Source: Cinnamomum chago (taxonomy: Eukaryota; Streptophyta; Magnoliopsida; Laurales; Lauraceae). Taken from it: a DNA stretch of 64,000 nt. The stretch is from the NCBI GenBank assembly GCA_038049695.1, contig CP142455.1:34075501-34139500 (forward strand), given 5' to 3'. Positions 10,928 through 21,768 of the stretch are shown here, piece by piece (positions within the stretch are counted from its first letter, which is position 1; each line of letters begins with the position of its first letter). The notes below the pieces were generated by a model. The model searched no databases and was not told the origin of the DNA. It saw nothing but the letters and a program-made list of their open reading frames with translations. Made by a program: the position numbers and the translations under genes.

Positions 10928-12792
10928 AGCTTTTTGCTAGTCCCTTAGCTTAATAAGCGACAAGGAATAAAACACATAAACTAATCCTAAAGAAAAATAA
11001 ACTAATGCAGAAATCAGAACCATGGGAACTTTTCCAAAAGAAAATTTACGAACACCGAATATTCTCGATTCTTGGAATTTTTCAAAGGCAAATATTAAAT
11101 TAGGTTCACAAATCTCATCTTTTGGTCAGAAATTCTCGAAATCATACTAAATTGATCATGCACGGTAATAAGTGCATATACGAGAAAAACATAGGCATCA
11201 AATGATCCACTAAAAATTTCCGTGAAAACGATTTTTTTATCAAAAATTCCGGGCACCTAACCTTAGCAAAGAAAAACAGCCTTCCTCTCAAGGCAACCAT
11301 GATGGCTTTTGCACTACTGTTCTTTTCAAAGGCCGCAAATTAATTTTTTTTAATATATCTCCCTTTTTTTTCTTTTCTCTTTTTTTTTAACACACGCATG
11401 TGACTGTGCAATGTCCAGGTCCGTTAAGCTTTCTAATTAACCCCCATGTAACGAGCATTCAGCCAATGACTCCCAAAACAGATGTCTTTAGGGCACTAGG
11501 TACGTAAATACCCCTACGGGCTTACTAGCTCGAGTTAAAAAGGCTACTTACCCAAACTAGTCACGCACTTTTTTTTTATAAACACTTTTTTTTCTTTTTT
11601 TTCTCTCTTTTTTTTGGACGGTCCCCAACAATAGGCAGCCCTTTCCATGTGCTCGAATTAATTCAATAGTTTGTGGCTGATCAGACCACCCATATGAACC
11701 AGGAGACTGTGAAACTAAGGGTCGGTTTTCCATCATATTTTCAATCCAACCGTCAAAGAAAACGGAAATCATAGCTTCACATTCAAAACCTTGAAAACGT
11801 ATACAGACTGTGTAAAAGTGAGGGATCAAAATTTAGCACTTTTCCAAAAACTCTTTCCTTAAACAAAATAGTGAACCATTTTATTTTATTTTCCTCGCCC
11901 AAAGCATTGAAAATTCCGAAATTCGAGGTATCTTCGTTTTATAAAAATTCTCTCGAAATTTTCTTATTCTTTCAAAAACCCTAAAACCAACAGAAATAGC
12001 AAAAAATTTGAAAAATTTTAGAATTTTTTCCTAAAAAAAAAAACTAAAAACCAAAAAACAAATGTGTAAAAATTCTGTCCAACAACAGACAAGTGTGCTT
12101 GTCCCCACCCCCCAACCTAGTATGAACATCGTCCTCGATGTTAAAATGAATGAAATGCAATGAAACGTATGAAACATGAGGATTAAAAGAATTGGTGGGT
12201 AAAGTGAAGAAGTCTCCTGAGAATTGGAAACTTTTCAGAAACCCTGTCCATCGTTAGACAAAACACACAAAAGACAAAAAAAAAAGAAACAAAAAAAAAG
12301 AAGTTGCACTACTCGGTACTCAACAAGGAATCCACCTGGATCCCAAACAAAATTTTCCTCTACACATGTGACAAAGACTAGATGAGAATTGTCAACAAGT
12401 CGGACCACACATTTCTTGTCCAATGGTGAGAAGGCAACCACCATTAAAGTCTCTTCCTTGAAAAACGAACCATGTAAGTCTAAAGGAAGTGATTGTATAG
12501 ATGAGCTCGGTGGTTCAAGTGATTCCCGTGCATGTAATTCCTCAAAATCGAATTTCTCAAATTCTTCTAGCACAGGTGCGGAACATGCGATGGCAATGTC
12601 GGCAGCTGAATTTTTGTAAGGTGCCACACATGATTCTGAGAATTCAAACTCGAAGGTCTGAAGAAGGCCATTTTCCTCAATTTTGGGAGCAGGGTCCTCC
12701 TTAGGGCCCACAATGAACGCATTTTTCATTTCCCATAACGATTGATCATTAAAAGCTAGGGAATGAGTAATGCATGAGTCCAATGATTTCAA
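10928..12792 (-). other. LTR-A interior, 3' portion
   Basis: Retroelement interior of unknown coding content. An open stretch at about 12.24-12.79 kb on the minus strand reads FDFEELHARESLEPPSSSIQ and VAFSPLDKKCVVRLVDNSH, resembling spacer proteins of plant LTR elements rather than a host gene. Its upstream part is supplied by the nested solo LTR, so it is not an independent gene. Confidence 0.5.
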
Positions 12793-12797
12793 ATTAT

Positions 12798-14541
12798 TGT
12801 TAGGTCTTTTGTTTTTGCAATTTGATGGATGCATTTGCACTTTAGCATCATTTGGATTCACACACTTGCATTATTTTAGAAAACCTTGAAATCTAGTTTT
12901 ATACATGCATAGCTTTTAAGATTTGGAAAAGCTTTTGTTTTATGCATGTTTTGGTTTTAAACTTGGATGCATTGGTTTTAGAACCCAAAACTCTTTTGAA
13001 AACCTAATTCCTTGTGCATTATATTTGGAAAATCATCTTGTGAATTTAGGTTTGAGCTTTGCATACATTCATTACAAAAAGAATCATTTTTGTATGCATT
13101 TTCATTTGAAAAGAGTTTTATCAAATCAAGCTAGCCTTTGGTTTTAAACTTTTGAATCATTTTAGGCTTTGTGTGTTTCATGTTTTTAAATGTTTTAAAA
13201 CATGTTTTTAAGCTTGGTTCAGTGACCCACAAAATTCCACAAAGAAAATCTTCAAAATGCAAAAGTTGGAATTTTTTGGGGTGTCCCGGCAGTGTCGCCG
13301 GTCGACCGAGACCTGGGTCTCGGTCGACCGAGACCACTGCAGGGCAAGTGGACAGTTTTTTGAACTGAAGCCCCAACGGTCAGAAATCTGACCGTTGTGC
13401 CTTCTCGGTCGACCGAGACCTCTTTGCCGGTCGACCGAGAACTAGCCGTTGGCAACTTTTTGGCTATAAAGTCCATTCATTTCCAACCTTTTTTCAAGGC
13501 TTGAACCATGAACCTTTGAGAGCATTTTGGAGCCAAAGAAAGGGGAAGAAGTTGGAAAGGCTAGAGGGCTATTTGGAAATCAAACTCATGAGTTTTTAAA
13601 AGGTACATCTTCTAAGTTATTTTGATTTCCATACAAATGAAAGTCATGCATGTTCAAATCCTTTGTATTTTCATTTATGCATGATTTCAAGTCCTTAAAG
13701 AGTTGATTTGCAAGCTCAATATCTTTCTTGGTAAATTAGATTAGTTTGCAATCACTCTTATCAAATCACATGCTTTCTTAAACTTTATTTTTCATACAAC
13801 TTGTGATTCTTTGAATTTCATGTCATTAACAAGTTGTTTATTATTCATGTGATTTGCATCAAACTTCAATCAAAACTTTTGTGTGTCTTAAACTTTCAAA
13901 TGCTTTAAGCAATATATTGAGTGAGCCTTCTTTTTAAACTTGATTGGAGTCATCACACACACACATCATGAGCATATACTTTTGCATGCATAGAGTGTTT
14001 GTGTGAGTTTGTTTTAAACTTTCATATTAGCCTATTCAAGAGGCAAATTCATTTGAGCTTAAATTGTATCTCTTAGAGTGATCTTTTGTAAAGACACCTT
14101 CTTAGAGAAAAGCTTTGTGTAAGGTTATTGCTTAGCCTAAGAAAAGCATCTTGTAAGGTTATTGCTTAGCCTAAGAAAAGCATTTTGTAAAGGTTATTGC
14201 TTAGCCTATAAAAGCACATAGAGAGGTTGTTGTTTAGCCTTGAAAAGCAACATTGTAAGGGTTATTGCTTAGCCTAGTTAAAAGCATAAATAGTGGAAAT
14301 CCGGTGGGGTGATTGGATTCACAAGCCGGTAGTGGATGTAGGCATTGAGGCCGAACCACTATAAATATTGAGTTGTGGTGATTGCTTGTGTGGTGATTGT
14401 TTATTAGCTTCCGCATATTGATTGTTTAATCATCACATTTGACTAGTTTATATTAAGAAGTTAAAATTGGTGTAAATTGGTCATAGTTGTAGCTCACCCT
14501 ATTCACCCCCCCCTCTAGGGTTAGGATCCCGAGGACTTTCA
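12798..14541 (+). mobile_element. LTR-C solo LTR, copy 1, with 5-bp target duplication
   Basis: A 1.74-kb unit starting TGTTAGG and ending ACTTTCA is flanked on both sides by ATTAT (12793-12797 and 14542-14546), so it is a complete LTR with an intact target duplication and no interior: a solo LTR formed by LTR-LTR recombination. The same LTR occurs at 52754-54621 (minus) and from 60139 (plus). It includes a TATAAA box at 13465-13470, with palindromes and MYB-type motifs upstream. It is nested in LTR-A. Confidence 0.93.
13299..13470 (+). promoter_or_regulatory. LTR-C promoter block: GGTCGACC dyads, MSA-like motifs and TATA box
   Basis: Four palindromes centred on GTCGAC lie at 13299-13308, 13316-13335 (a perfect 20-bp palindrome), 13403-13418 and 13428-13437. 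Between and after them are an exact match to the mitosis-specific activator consensus YCYAACGGYYA (13372-13382, plus) and two one-mismatch matches on the minus strand (13389-13399 and 13443-13453). TATAAA follows at 13465. This layout looks like an LTR core promoter with upstream binding sites. Function is inferred from position and known motifs only. Confidence 0.55.
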
Positions 14542-14546
14542 ATTAT

Positions 14547-16196
14547 CAGAGTCGGGAATTTGAAAAACATCCATGAAAGTTTCAAACCCATTAGGAGGAT
14601 CAAAATGTATATTTTTTATTTCCTTTAAAACTGGAACATCAAATTCTTGGAAAGCAGCAATACTTGAATCCATTGTTGGGAAAGAATCAGAATCTAAGAG
14701 GGACTCCTGGGAATCTTTCTCCAAAATCTCCTCGTGGGACCGTCTCAATCGTTGGGGAAAAAGGATTGCGGGCTTATATGGTTCAGAGTCAAAGTGTTTT
14801 TCTATCATATCACCAGCACTACTCTCGTCTCCACCATTAGATATGGATTGTGCATTTGTGTGATCCGGTAATAAAAAGTGGCCAAGGTTTTTCGGATCAT
14901 CTACTTGAATATCATTTTCATTACTAAGGGTGATGTCCTCTTGTATCATATAGCAAATTGAAGTTGTCAGGTCTCGTAGTTCTTGCTTGATGGTTTGATT
15001 GTATTCATTTTGGCTCTGAATAAATTCATTTTGATTCTGAATAAATTGAGTGATCATATCCTCCAAAGACTGCACCTCCGGGGGTGGTGGTGGTGGGGGT
15101 ACATATGAGCACTCGGATGGTGTTTTATATGACCATTCAATTGATGGGGGTACATATGTCAAGTCCTGCACATATGACCCATCTGAAGTAGGTTCTTGCG
15201 GGAGATTGGAAAGATCATCCATGTGCCCATTTTCCCAGCTGTAATCATAATGATCATCCCATTGTGGATTGCATGTTACCTATGTTATTGGAACAAGGCC
15301 ATTGATATGTGTTGGCTTCATCCTCGAGTTCTCGCAACACCTATATATAATAATCGGATCTTGTCGAACAAGTCCATGAAGATTGGGTGCTGTATCCAGA
15401 TCCTCCCCACACGTTCATAGATGAAGAAGTGTTTGCATGTGTGGGGTATAGGTAATCACGCAAAGACCTTTTGGGTTGGTCATCTTTCATTACTTGTCGA
15501 TTTGGTTGGAGATTATCATGTAGGCTTTTAGACGGTTGGGTCCCACTTAAATTCTCGTATCTTTTATATTCCATGGTGGCACTACATGAACCTGAAGATT
15601 TTGAGAAATTGAGATTTTCATGTGCCCAATTGATTTGCGATTCCCTCTCTTGAAACATGTTTCAATTATGGAATCAAGCGGTAGGACGGGAAATTTTTTT
15701 TTTTTTTAATGAAAAACAACTAACCTAGAACAAACACCTAATCACTCTTAAGGTTGTAGAGTACACCTAGGCCTCCAATCTGGTCCAATGAAACCAACTC
15801 AGCTAGGTAAGCCCCTAGGAAAGTGGTGGGGTCACAATGGTCCCGTTTAAAAACCACTTTCCTCGAACATAAAATGTCTCCCGTCAATGGGACAAGGCTT
15901 TCCTAGATACTGAGGTGATCAAAGAGCGCAATTGGTGAAACCTTGGGTGCGCTTTCCTTCCAATAGAGTGTCCTACTAAAAATAAATCCTAAATAAAAAA
16001 ACAAATTGGAAATTTTCGGTAACTTGTTGGAATTTTCTAAAAATCGATGATGTGAGTTGCTAACATTCCATGCACTTTCCTAATCCAGATTAGGGCAATT
16101 TTAACATTCCATGCATGCACCTCCTATTTCTAGCAAGATGCCAAAAGTAATGCGCAATTTTAAATAGGAAAGTCAGAAAGTTACCTTTACTGGCGC
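14547..16196 (-). other. LTR-A interior, 5' portion with two gag-like open stretches
   Basis: Minus-strand open stretches at about 14.55-15.22 kb (MDDLSNLPQEPTSDGSYVQD, a poly-Pro run, then repeats of IQNQNEF/IQSQNEY) and 15.34-15.66 kb (Ser/Gln-rich). Low-complexity, Pro/Gln/Asn-rich proteins of this kind occur in interiors of non-autonomous plant LTR elements. I see no zinc knuckle or polymerase motif. Confidence 0.5.
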
Positions 16197-16214
16197 TCCC
16201 CGGCAACGGTGCCA
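16197..16214 (-). other. LTR-A primer-binding site (tRNA-Asp type)
   Basis: The minus strand reads TGGCACCGTTGCCGGGGA directly inside the 5' LTR. From memory of plant tRNA-Asp this is complementary to its 3' end with one mismatch. It fixes the element orientation as minus. Confidence 0.8.
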
Positions 16215-16225
16215 AAAACTTTATC

Positions 16226-17554
16226 TGACCCCAAGTATAGGGTGCAATTGTAGTAATAATCTGGTGAGTCCAGGTCGATCCACAGGGAGCAATGCCTTTG
16301 AAAGTCTTTCCAACTTTGACCTATCCTAAATAAATACTGAATCTGGCTTAAATGGAAACTAATTAAATTACAAGAAAATTTCTAAAAACTTAAAATTAGC
16401 AATTATAACTTTCCAAATAAAAAAATAAACCTAAACTAAGTAAAGAAACCTAGTTTATTTAACCCTATTCTAACTATAACCTGCAAAAGTACAAACTCAT
16501 CAAAACAACCAATTTAATATAAAATAAATCAAAACAAAATTTCCTAAATTAGATCCTAATTACCAAAATCACTTTTTACGCAAATATAAATGATCTATAA
16601 TGCCCTAATGCAATTTTATGCAAGTTTCTACAAATCTGATGCATGCTGTAAAAAATTCCAAGTATGGAAACACTTGCACAGGCCCGATTTCGCTGGACTG
16701 TACGACTCGTCTAAGTTGATATAAACCTAAATCTAATGGCTGAAATCAATACTCTGATGATGCATGAACACAACAAAAAAAGAAGAATGGAAAAAGGACT
16801 TAAAACGAAAACGACATGATCTCCTAAAGATGCCAACTTGAACTAGTTATGCTGCTGAAATCTGAACGCAGGCTTACCAACTACCCCTATTTGAGCCTCT
16901 GGTTGACACGGTTCCCGAATTTATTTTTGGCTGAAATTCTGGGGTTTCAAAGTCCAATTACCATACTTTAAATCTGCTATTTTTTGGATAAAAAATTTAA
17001 CGTTTACCTGATTTTTAAATCACGCACTTTTGTAACACAGTTGGTTCAATTCTGTTGAAACTGTGCATGATTTTTCACTATTCCCATACCATGTCCGAAT
17101 TTAGTCTTTCTAATCTGTTGATAATCTTGTGATTTCAGCAACAAAACCCTAAATATGAAGTATGTGCAAAGACACTTTCCAACCATAGATTATGCAAATA
17201 AAAAAATAGAAAGTTTCTACTAAACAAAGAAAGATGTAAATTGGGTTTCTAAATCAAGAATTTGCAAGTAAAAAATATAATAATCAGAATATTAACTAAA
17301 AAAAAAAACGAAAGGGTGGAAAAATAAAAAGCGGAAAAGATGTGCCAAAGATCTAGAAACTAGATGATCATACAAGTATTGACAATGCGATGATGAAATC
17401 CTCTCTTCTCTGAGTAGGAAAAAATTAATGCAAGTGATTACTTGTTGTCTCTCGACTTTTAATCTATTTATTTTATTTTCAAATCCCTAAATCTAATCAT
17501 GTAAAATATTGCATCCAATTAAAACACATAAAAGAACTAGAAATAGAAAATTAA
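16226..17554 (-). repeat. LTR-A 5' LTR, partial
   Basis: Matches 8345-9672 closely, then stops at the CACTAC border of the next element. The remaining roughly 1.2 kb of the LTR is not found downstream. Confidence 0.85.
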
Positions 17555-17650
17555 CACTACTAGAAACTTAAGTATTGGCATTTGAAAAACCGGGTGGGCG
17601 TAGAGATACTTTTAGGCGGTCGCTCCCCACCACTCACTCGAGTAATGCTA

Positions 17651-17771
17651 CTTGGACAAACTTTTTGGCCAGAATTTTGGCCAACCCATATGGTTTCCAT
17701 TGAATATCACTATGATATTCAATGGAAACCATATGGGTTGGCCAAAATTCTGGCCAAAAAGTTTGTCCAAG
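17651..17771. mobile_element. Perfect 121-bp foldback (hairpin) MITE flanked by TA
   Basis: Two 59-bp arms (17651-17709 and 17713-17771) are exact reverse complements around a CTA loop. The unit begins CTTGGACAAA, ends TTTGTCCAAG and is bracketed by TA on both sides, the target duplication of Tc1/mariner-type elements. The absence of any arm mismatch argues for a recent origin. RNA from either strand would form a long perfect hairpin. Confidence 0.75.
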
Positions 17772-17929
17772 TAGACTTTTTGCACTCAAAAACATGTCTT
17801 CTTCAGTTCTTTCTTCCCCAAATTTTTTTCCCATCCCGCGCTCCCCTCTCGTGAAACCCTTCAGACACCTCCCCAAATTTTTTTCCCATCCCGCGAAACC
17901 CTTCAGCCACGCCACCGCACCGGTTCCAT

Positions 17930-18030
17930 CTCTCTCTCTCTCTCTCTCTCTATGCACTGTGCCCTCCCGCGCCCACGCCACTGCCGGAGCCCAAAACGGT
18001 TCTCTCTCTCTCCCTCTCTCTCTCTCTCTC
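17930..18030. repeat. CT-rich microsatellite patches
   Basis: Runs of CT at about 17.93-17.95 and 18.00-18.03 kb inside the small CACTA-like element. Apparent open frames across them on both strands are low-complexity artefacts. Confidence 0.8.
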
Positions 18031-19023
18031 TGCACTGTGCCCACACCATTGTGCCCTCTCGCTCTGCACTCAAAACGGCGTAATCCACTACGTCAAAAAG
18101 GCTGAAGAATGACTCCTACACTTTGGTCTTACCGACTGATGTGGGCTGTCCTTTTGTTTCGACGGATAATCCACTGTTACCGATTGGCAATGGCAGTCGT
18201 TAATGTGAAAAAAAAAGATCCCGGGCATATTTGGGCATTCTCGACACCCTCGCGCCCTTTCACCCTCTTTCCCTCTCTCCTGCCACTTACCCTATCTATT
18301 TTCCCCCTTTCTCCCCCCTACGCACATATTTGATCGGCAGTGGCACCTCGACTTCGATCTGCAGCGGCACCTCTCCCTCTCTCCCACTCGGTCTCTCTCC
18401 CTCTCCTCAACACCTGCAGGGGATGAATAAATGCCCCTGCAACACTTGCTTTTGAAAACATAATGAAACTGCAGATGGTTTCTACTTTCTACTTTCCAAT
18501 GCTATCAAGATGATTTCCTTTCGTTTGCTTCGACTCAGTCTCAGGGTGTTTGTTGCTACTATTCCTACTCGCATTTAAATACACTTTTACCTTCTTTTCT
18601 CCATCTGGGTTGCAGGGGTCCGTGTCTTTGCTTGAGTCAAAACAACACTCGTAAGTCTCCTCTCTCTCTCTCTCTCAAACTGACACACGCCCACACACCA
18701 ACCCACCCACGGATTTCTCTTTTTATGCTTTGTTGGTGTTTCCTATCTGCATTACATGTGTTGGGTTCTATCCTTGTTTTAATTTCAGATATTTCCTCTA
18801 AATCCCCACAACGATTGAATATATTGAAAAAAATATAGTGATATCCTCATCTTTCTGTAAAACAGATTTCCTAAAAATGATTTGATATATTCGCATCAGT
18901 GCTCAAATAAATCAATTGAAATTCTCCATTCATCTCATACAGATAAATCCCCTGTTTTTCACAATCACATGCGAACTATAGACAACCAACCTTTTTAGCC
19001 ATAGCGACAAAGCACCAGTAGTG

Positions 19024-20790
19024 TTGCATTTTTAAGATTTAAGTTAATTAACCCACAAATTTGTCAACCAGCTTGGAAATCAGAAGACCTGATTGGTCTT
19101 CATATGGCCTATAGGCCATAACATATTCTAGTTCTGTGTTATCTTCTATTTCTTATATATTTAAGATAAAGGAAAATGCCCTCACATTTATCAAACTTGT
19201 CACAACCATGTAGAAATATTACATATATTTTGATTTCTTTTCTAGGGTCTATGTGTACCCCCCTTTCTTGAATGTGTTTGACTTTATGCTTGAATGAACT
19301 GATTTTGCAATTTCTTTCATATATAAAAGAAGGTATCATTTTGGAGAAGATGGGTTGAAGTTGTTGTGTGGGCCATCCGTGTGTAGTTCTGAAATGAGGG
19401 ATTTTGAGTGTTTTTTCTAGACTTGGTTTGGGACTTTTGTGCAATACTAAAATGTTACTCTCTCATCCTGAAGCACAATAAGACTTCATTATTATCATCA
19501 TCATGTTCCGCCAACGAACAAAGCTTACCCCTACCCAATTGATATGGGTAAGGTCTTGGTGAGGTTTCAATCTCTCAAAGAAAATATACTATGTACCACT
19601 TTGATGAGAAGGACGTTGGGGTTGAATCGTTGAAACCCACGTTTGCGAAAAGAGAGACCCTGTGAGATGTAGGTAGGTTTCGAAGGCTGGTTAGCAGATT
19701 GATGTATCTGACCATTATTGGACTAGTAATCACTTGCGGAATAGAAGTTAGTATACTTGCTGTCTTTCATTTTCCACACTTTGTAACAATATGTCAGTAT
19801 GCTCTCTCCTCATGCTCGAAATTTTGCAATCTCTACAATGGGAGAGCAACCAAATCAGTGCTGATAACAAAGAGTAAATAAAAAAAAAAAGCCCATGAGA
19901 TGGGCCAGCTAACTATGCTTTTTATAGTTAGAAGAGAGAATTTATATACATTTGGCATTTGCATTTAAATTTCGAAAGGGGAGGAATAGGTTCAATTTTT
20001 TAGGTAAGAGTTGATCTTTAAGATCACTATAGCTGGTAGAATAACATCATGACTTTTTCAATGTGGGTTACAAAGCAATAGAAGTCCAGTTGTGGGTCTT
20101 TTTTGGACTTCAAAAGGGAGTTCAAGGTTCTGATTAATGCTCAGCTTCAAGGGTGGGGAAAACTGCAAGTTGAAATTCACTTGTTCCTGTGCAATGCAAA
20201 ATCTACACCAGCGGAAGCTTTCTTGTGAAGCTCTGTCCACTTGTAACTGATGGATGTAACTATAAAAAATTAATAAAGGAGAATTACTTTTATATTTATT
20301 TAATTTGTTTGTTATATTATGGTGTCATGGTGGGACCAAGTTGAATCACTATCAAACTGATTGGACTGATAATTGGTTCAACTTCTGGTTTTGTTTTTAG
20401 AACATTAATAGAGAGATATGATGATTGTGATCTAATATTATATTCCCCTTTCAAACCCTTATGTCAATACCATGTAAGAATTGGTCTGTAATAAAGAGGT
20501 TGGATTAATTACAAATACAACCTGATCAATATATGGTTTGAGTTTGAGTTGAGGCTGCCACTCCTTATTCAATTGTCAATATGATCTGAAAACTTAATTT
20601 GAGTTGTCAACCTGACCCCTACCCTATTTGTGAAAATATGGTTTGACAACATTTCTAACTCAATTAATAGGGAAGGTCAGATTCAGATTGGGCCCATTCT
20701 AAACCCATTGCATCTCCTAATGAGATTGTCCCAGCCAAAAGAGAACACACACACCAAAGAAAAAAAAAAAAGAGAGAACAAGAGTCAAAG
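19024..20790. other. No gene seen
   Basis: AT-rich sequence. A short minus-strand string near 20.2 kb (KWTELHKKASAGVDFALHRNK) could be a relic exon but has no supporting context. No transposon ends are recognised. Confidence 0.4.
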
Positions 20791-20796
20791 TCCACA

Positions 20797-20866
20797 TTCT
20801 TCATCATCATTATCATCAAAGTCTTGTTTCAATTGTGTTGAGATCACCTACATGGAATGATGTCTC
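20797..20866 (+). mobile_element. Degenerate SINE-like fragment
   Basis: The string CATCATCATTATCATCAAAG followed by GTTGAGATCACCTACATGGA resembles the body of a common plant SINE whose consensus carries TTGGGGTCGGCTACATGAAT. A better match lies at 45.5 kb. Confidence 0.4.
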
Positions 20867-21538
20867 AGTTCATAGTTTAGACATGACACTTTTACCTGCC
20901 CACCTAATGCAATCCTCCTCCTTTTATTTATGCTTGGGACTGGCACTAAACTAGTAGTATTACAGATCCATCCAAGTGCAAGTTACAGAGAAGAAAAATG
21001 GTAAATGCATTCTTCACTGTAATGACTTGATTTGATTAGTACTATGTGGGATTCAGAAATGAGGATACTCTGTTTGTTTTTTCATGGGTTTCTCAATTTA
21101 TTGTTGATGACCCAATCTTAGAGTCAACATCACAAAGCAAATTGCAAAATATACTGTAAAGTTCTTGTTTAAATCTGTAATAAAGAGAGTTGGGGCCAAA
21201 ACCCTACATTATAAAGCTTTTTAATTGCATTGTGCTAATCCATCAATGAAGCTGACCCAAAAGGACTCTCGTCCTAAAATTATAGATACAAGAAAGAAGC
21301 ATCTTTCTTTTAAACATTATAAAATCTGACATTGCAAAATTAAATGCCATTTATGTAGTAAAAATCAATGAGAGAGGGGTGGTGTCATTTATGTAGTAAA
21401 ATTCAATGAGGGAGGGGTGAGGGCGACCAGCACGTGATGAGGCAGACACTCATCGTGGCTCCCATACATCAGTTTCAGCCTTCACGTAGCTCCGACCTGG
21501 AAATTGGAAGTCACTTTCATTCCATATTTTCCTTGTGT

Positions 21539-21541
<3 letters not shown>
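20867..21541. other. No gene seen
   Basis: AT-rich, no convincing coding or repeat structure apart from a short duplicated segment (TTTATGTAGTAAAATTCAATG-like) near 21.35-21.41 kb. Confidence 0.4.

Positions 21542-21608
<67 letters not shown>
21542..21608. repeat. (CT)n microsatellite
   Basis: About 33 uninterrupted CT dinucleotides. The overlapping Ser/Leu open frames are artefacts of the repeat. Confidence 0.95.
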
Positions 21609-21611
<3 letters not shown>

Positions 21612-21768
21612 GCATATTTATTTCATTAAATGGACCAATTTTTACATATCATGTTTCATTAAATTGGAATTTTTTTCATGTTTCATCGATCTAGTTTCCA
21701 TCCTTACTTTTACATTTCAATGTTTTTTTATATGACAACATTATTCAAAGTTCACATTTTTTTTACAG

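Larger units (their letters stand above)
8345..17554 (-). mobile_element. LTR-A: LTR retrotransposon lacking a visible polymerase, broken
   Basis: Two long direct repeats (8345-10916 and 16226-17554) flank an interior with a primer-binding site complementary to the tRNA-Asp 3' end (16197-16214) and a purine-rich tract next to the 3' LTR (10917-10927, read on the minus strand as GGTTGGGGGTG). The LTR starts TGATAAGTCC and ends GGGGTCA on the minus strand. The interior holds only short open stretches rich in Ser, Gln and acidic residues and no reverse transcriptase, integrase or protease motif I can see, so it is probably a non-autonomous large derivative. The 5' LTR is incomplete, so the copy is broken. 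The two LTRs differ at only a few bases per hundred by eye, suggesting a relatively recent insertion. An LTR-C solo LTR is nested inside. Confidence 0.85.
17555..19023. mobile_element. Small non-autonomous CACTA-like element
   Basis: Starts CACTACTAGAAAC at 17555, exactly where the LTR-A repeat is interrupted, and ends GCACCAGTAGTG at 19023. The two ends share CACTACT-G. No transposase is encoded; the interior holds CT-rich simple repeats, an inserted hairpin and no gene. The flanking triplets (TAA left, TTG right) do not match and LTR-A does not resume on the right, so either one border is misplaced or a deletion followed the insertion. Confidence 0.5.

Noticed and set aside
12235-12861. A 208-codon minus-strand open frame as a host gene
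   Set aside because: Its first part lies inside a solo LTR that inserted later, and the rest is retroelement interior; no independent gene support.
16226-17554. Treating the 8.3-kb and 16.2-kb repeats as a segmental duplication
   Set aside because: The primer-binding site and purine tract at the inner edges identify them as LTRs of one element.
17582-18105. Matching peptides on both strands (GQTFWPEFWPTHMVSIEYH) suggesting a gene pair
   Set aside because: They are the two readings of the perfect hairpin at 17651-17771, extended by CT-rich simple repeats.
21434-21735. Ser/Leu-rich small proteins
   Set aside because: Translation of a (CT)n microsatellite.
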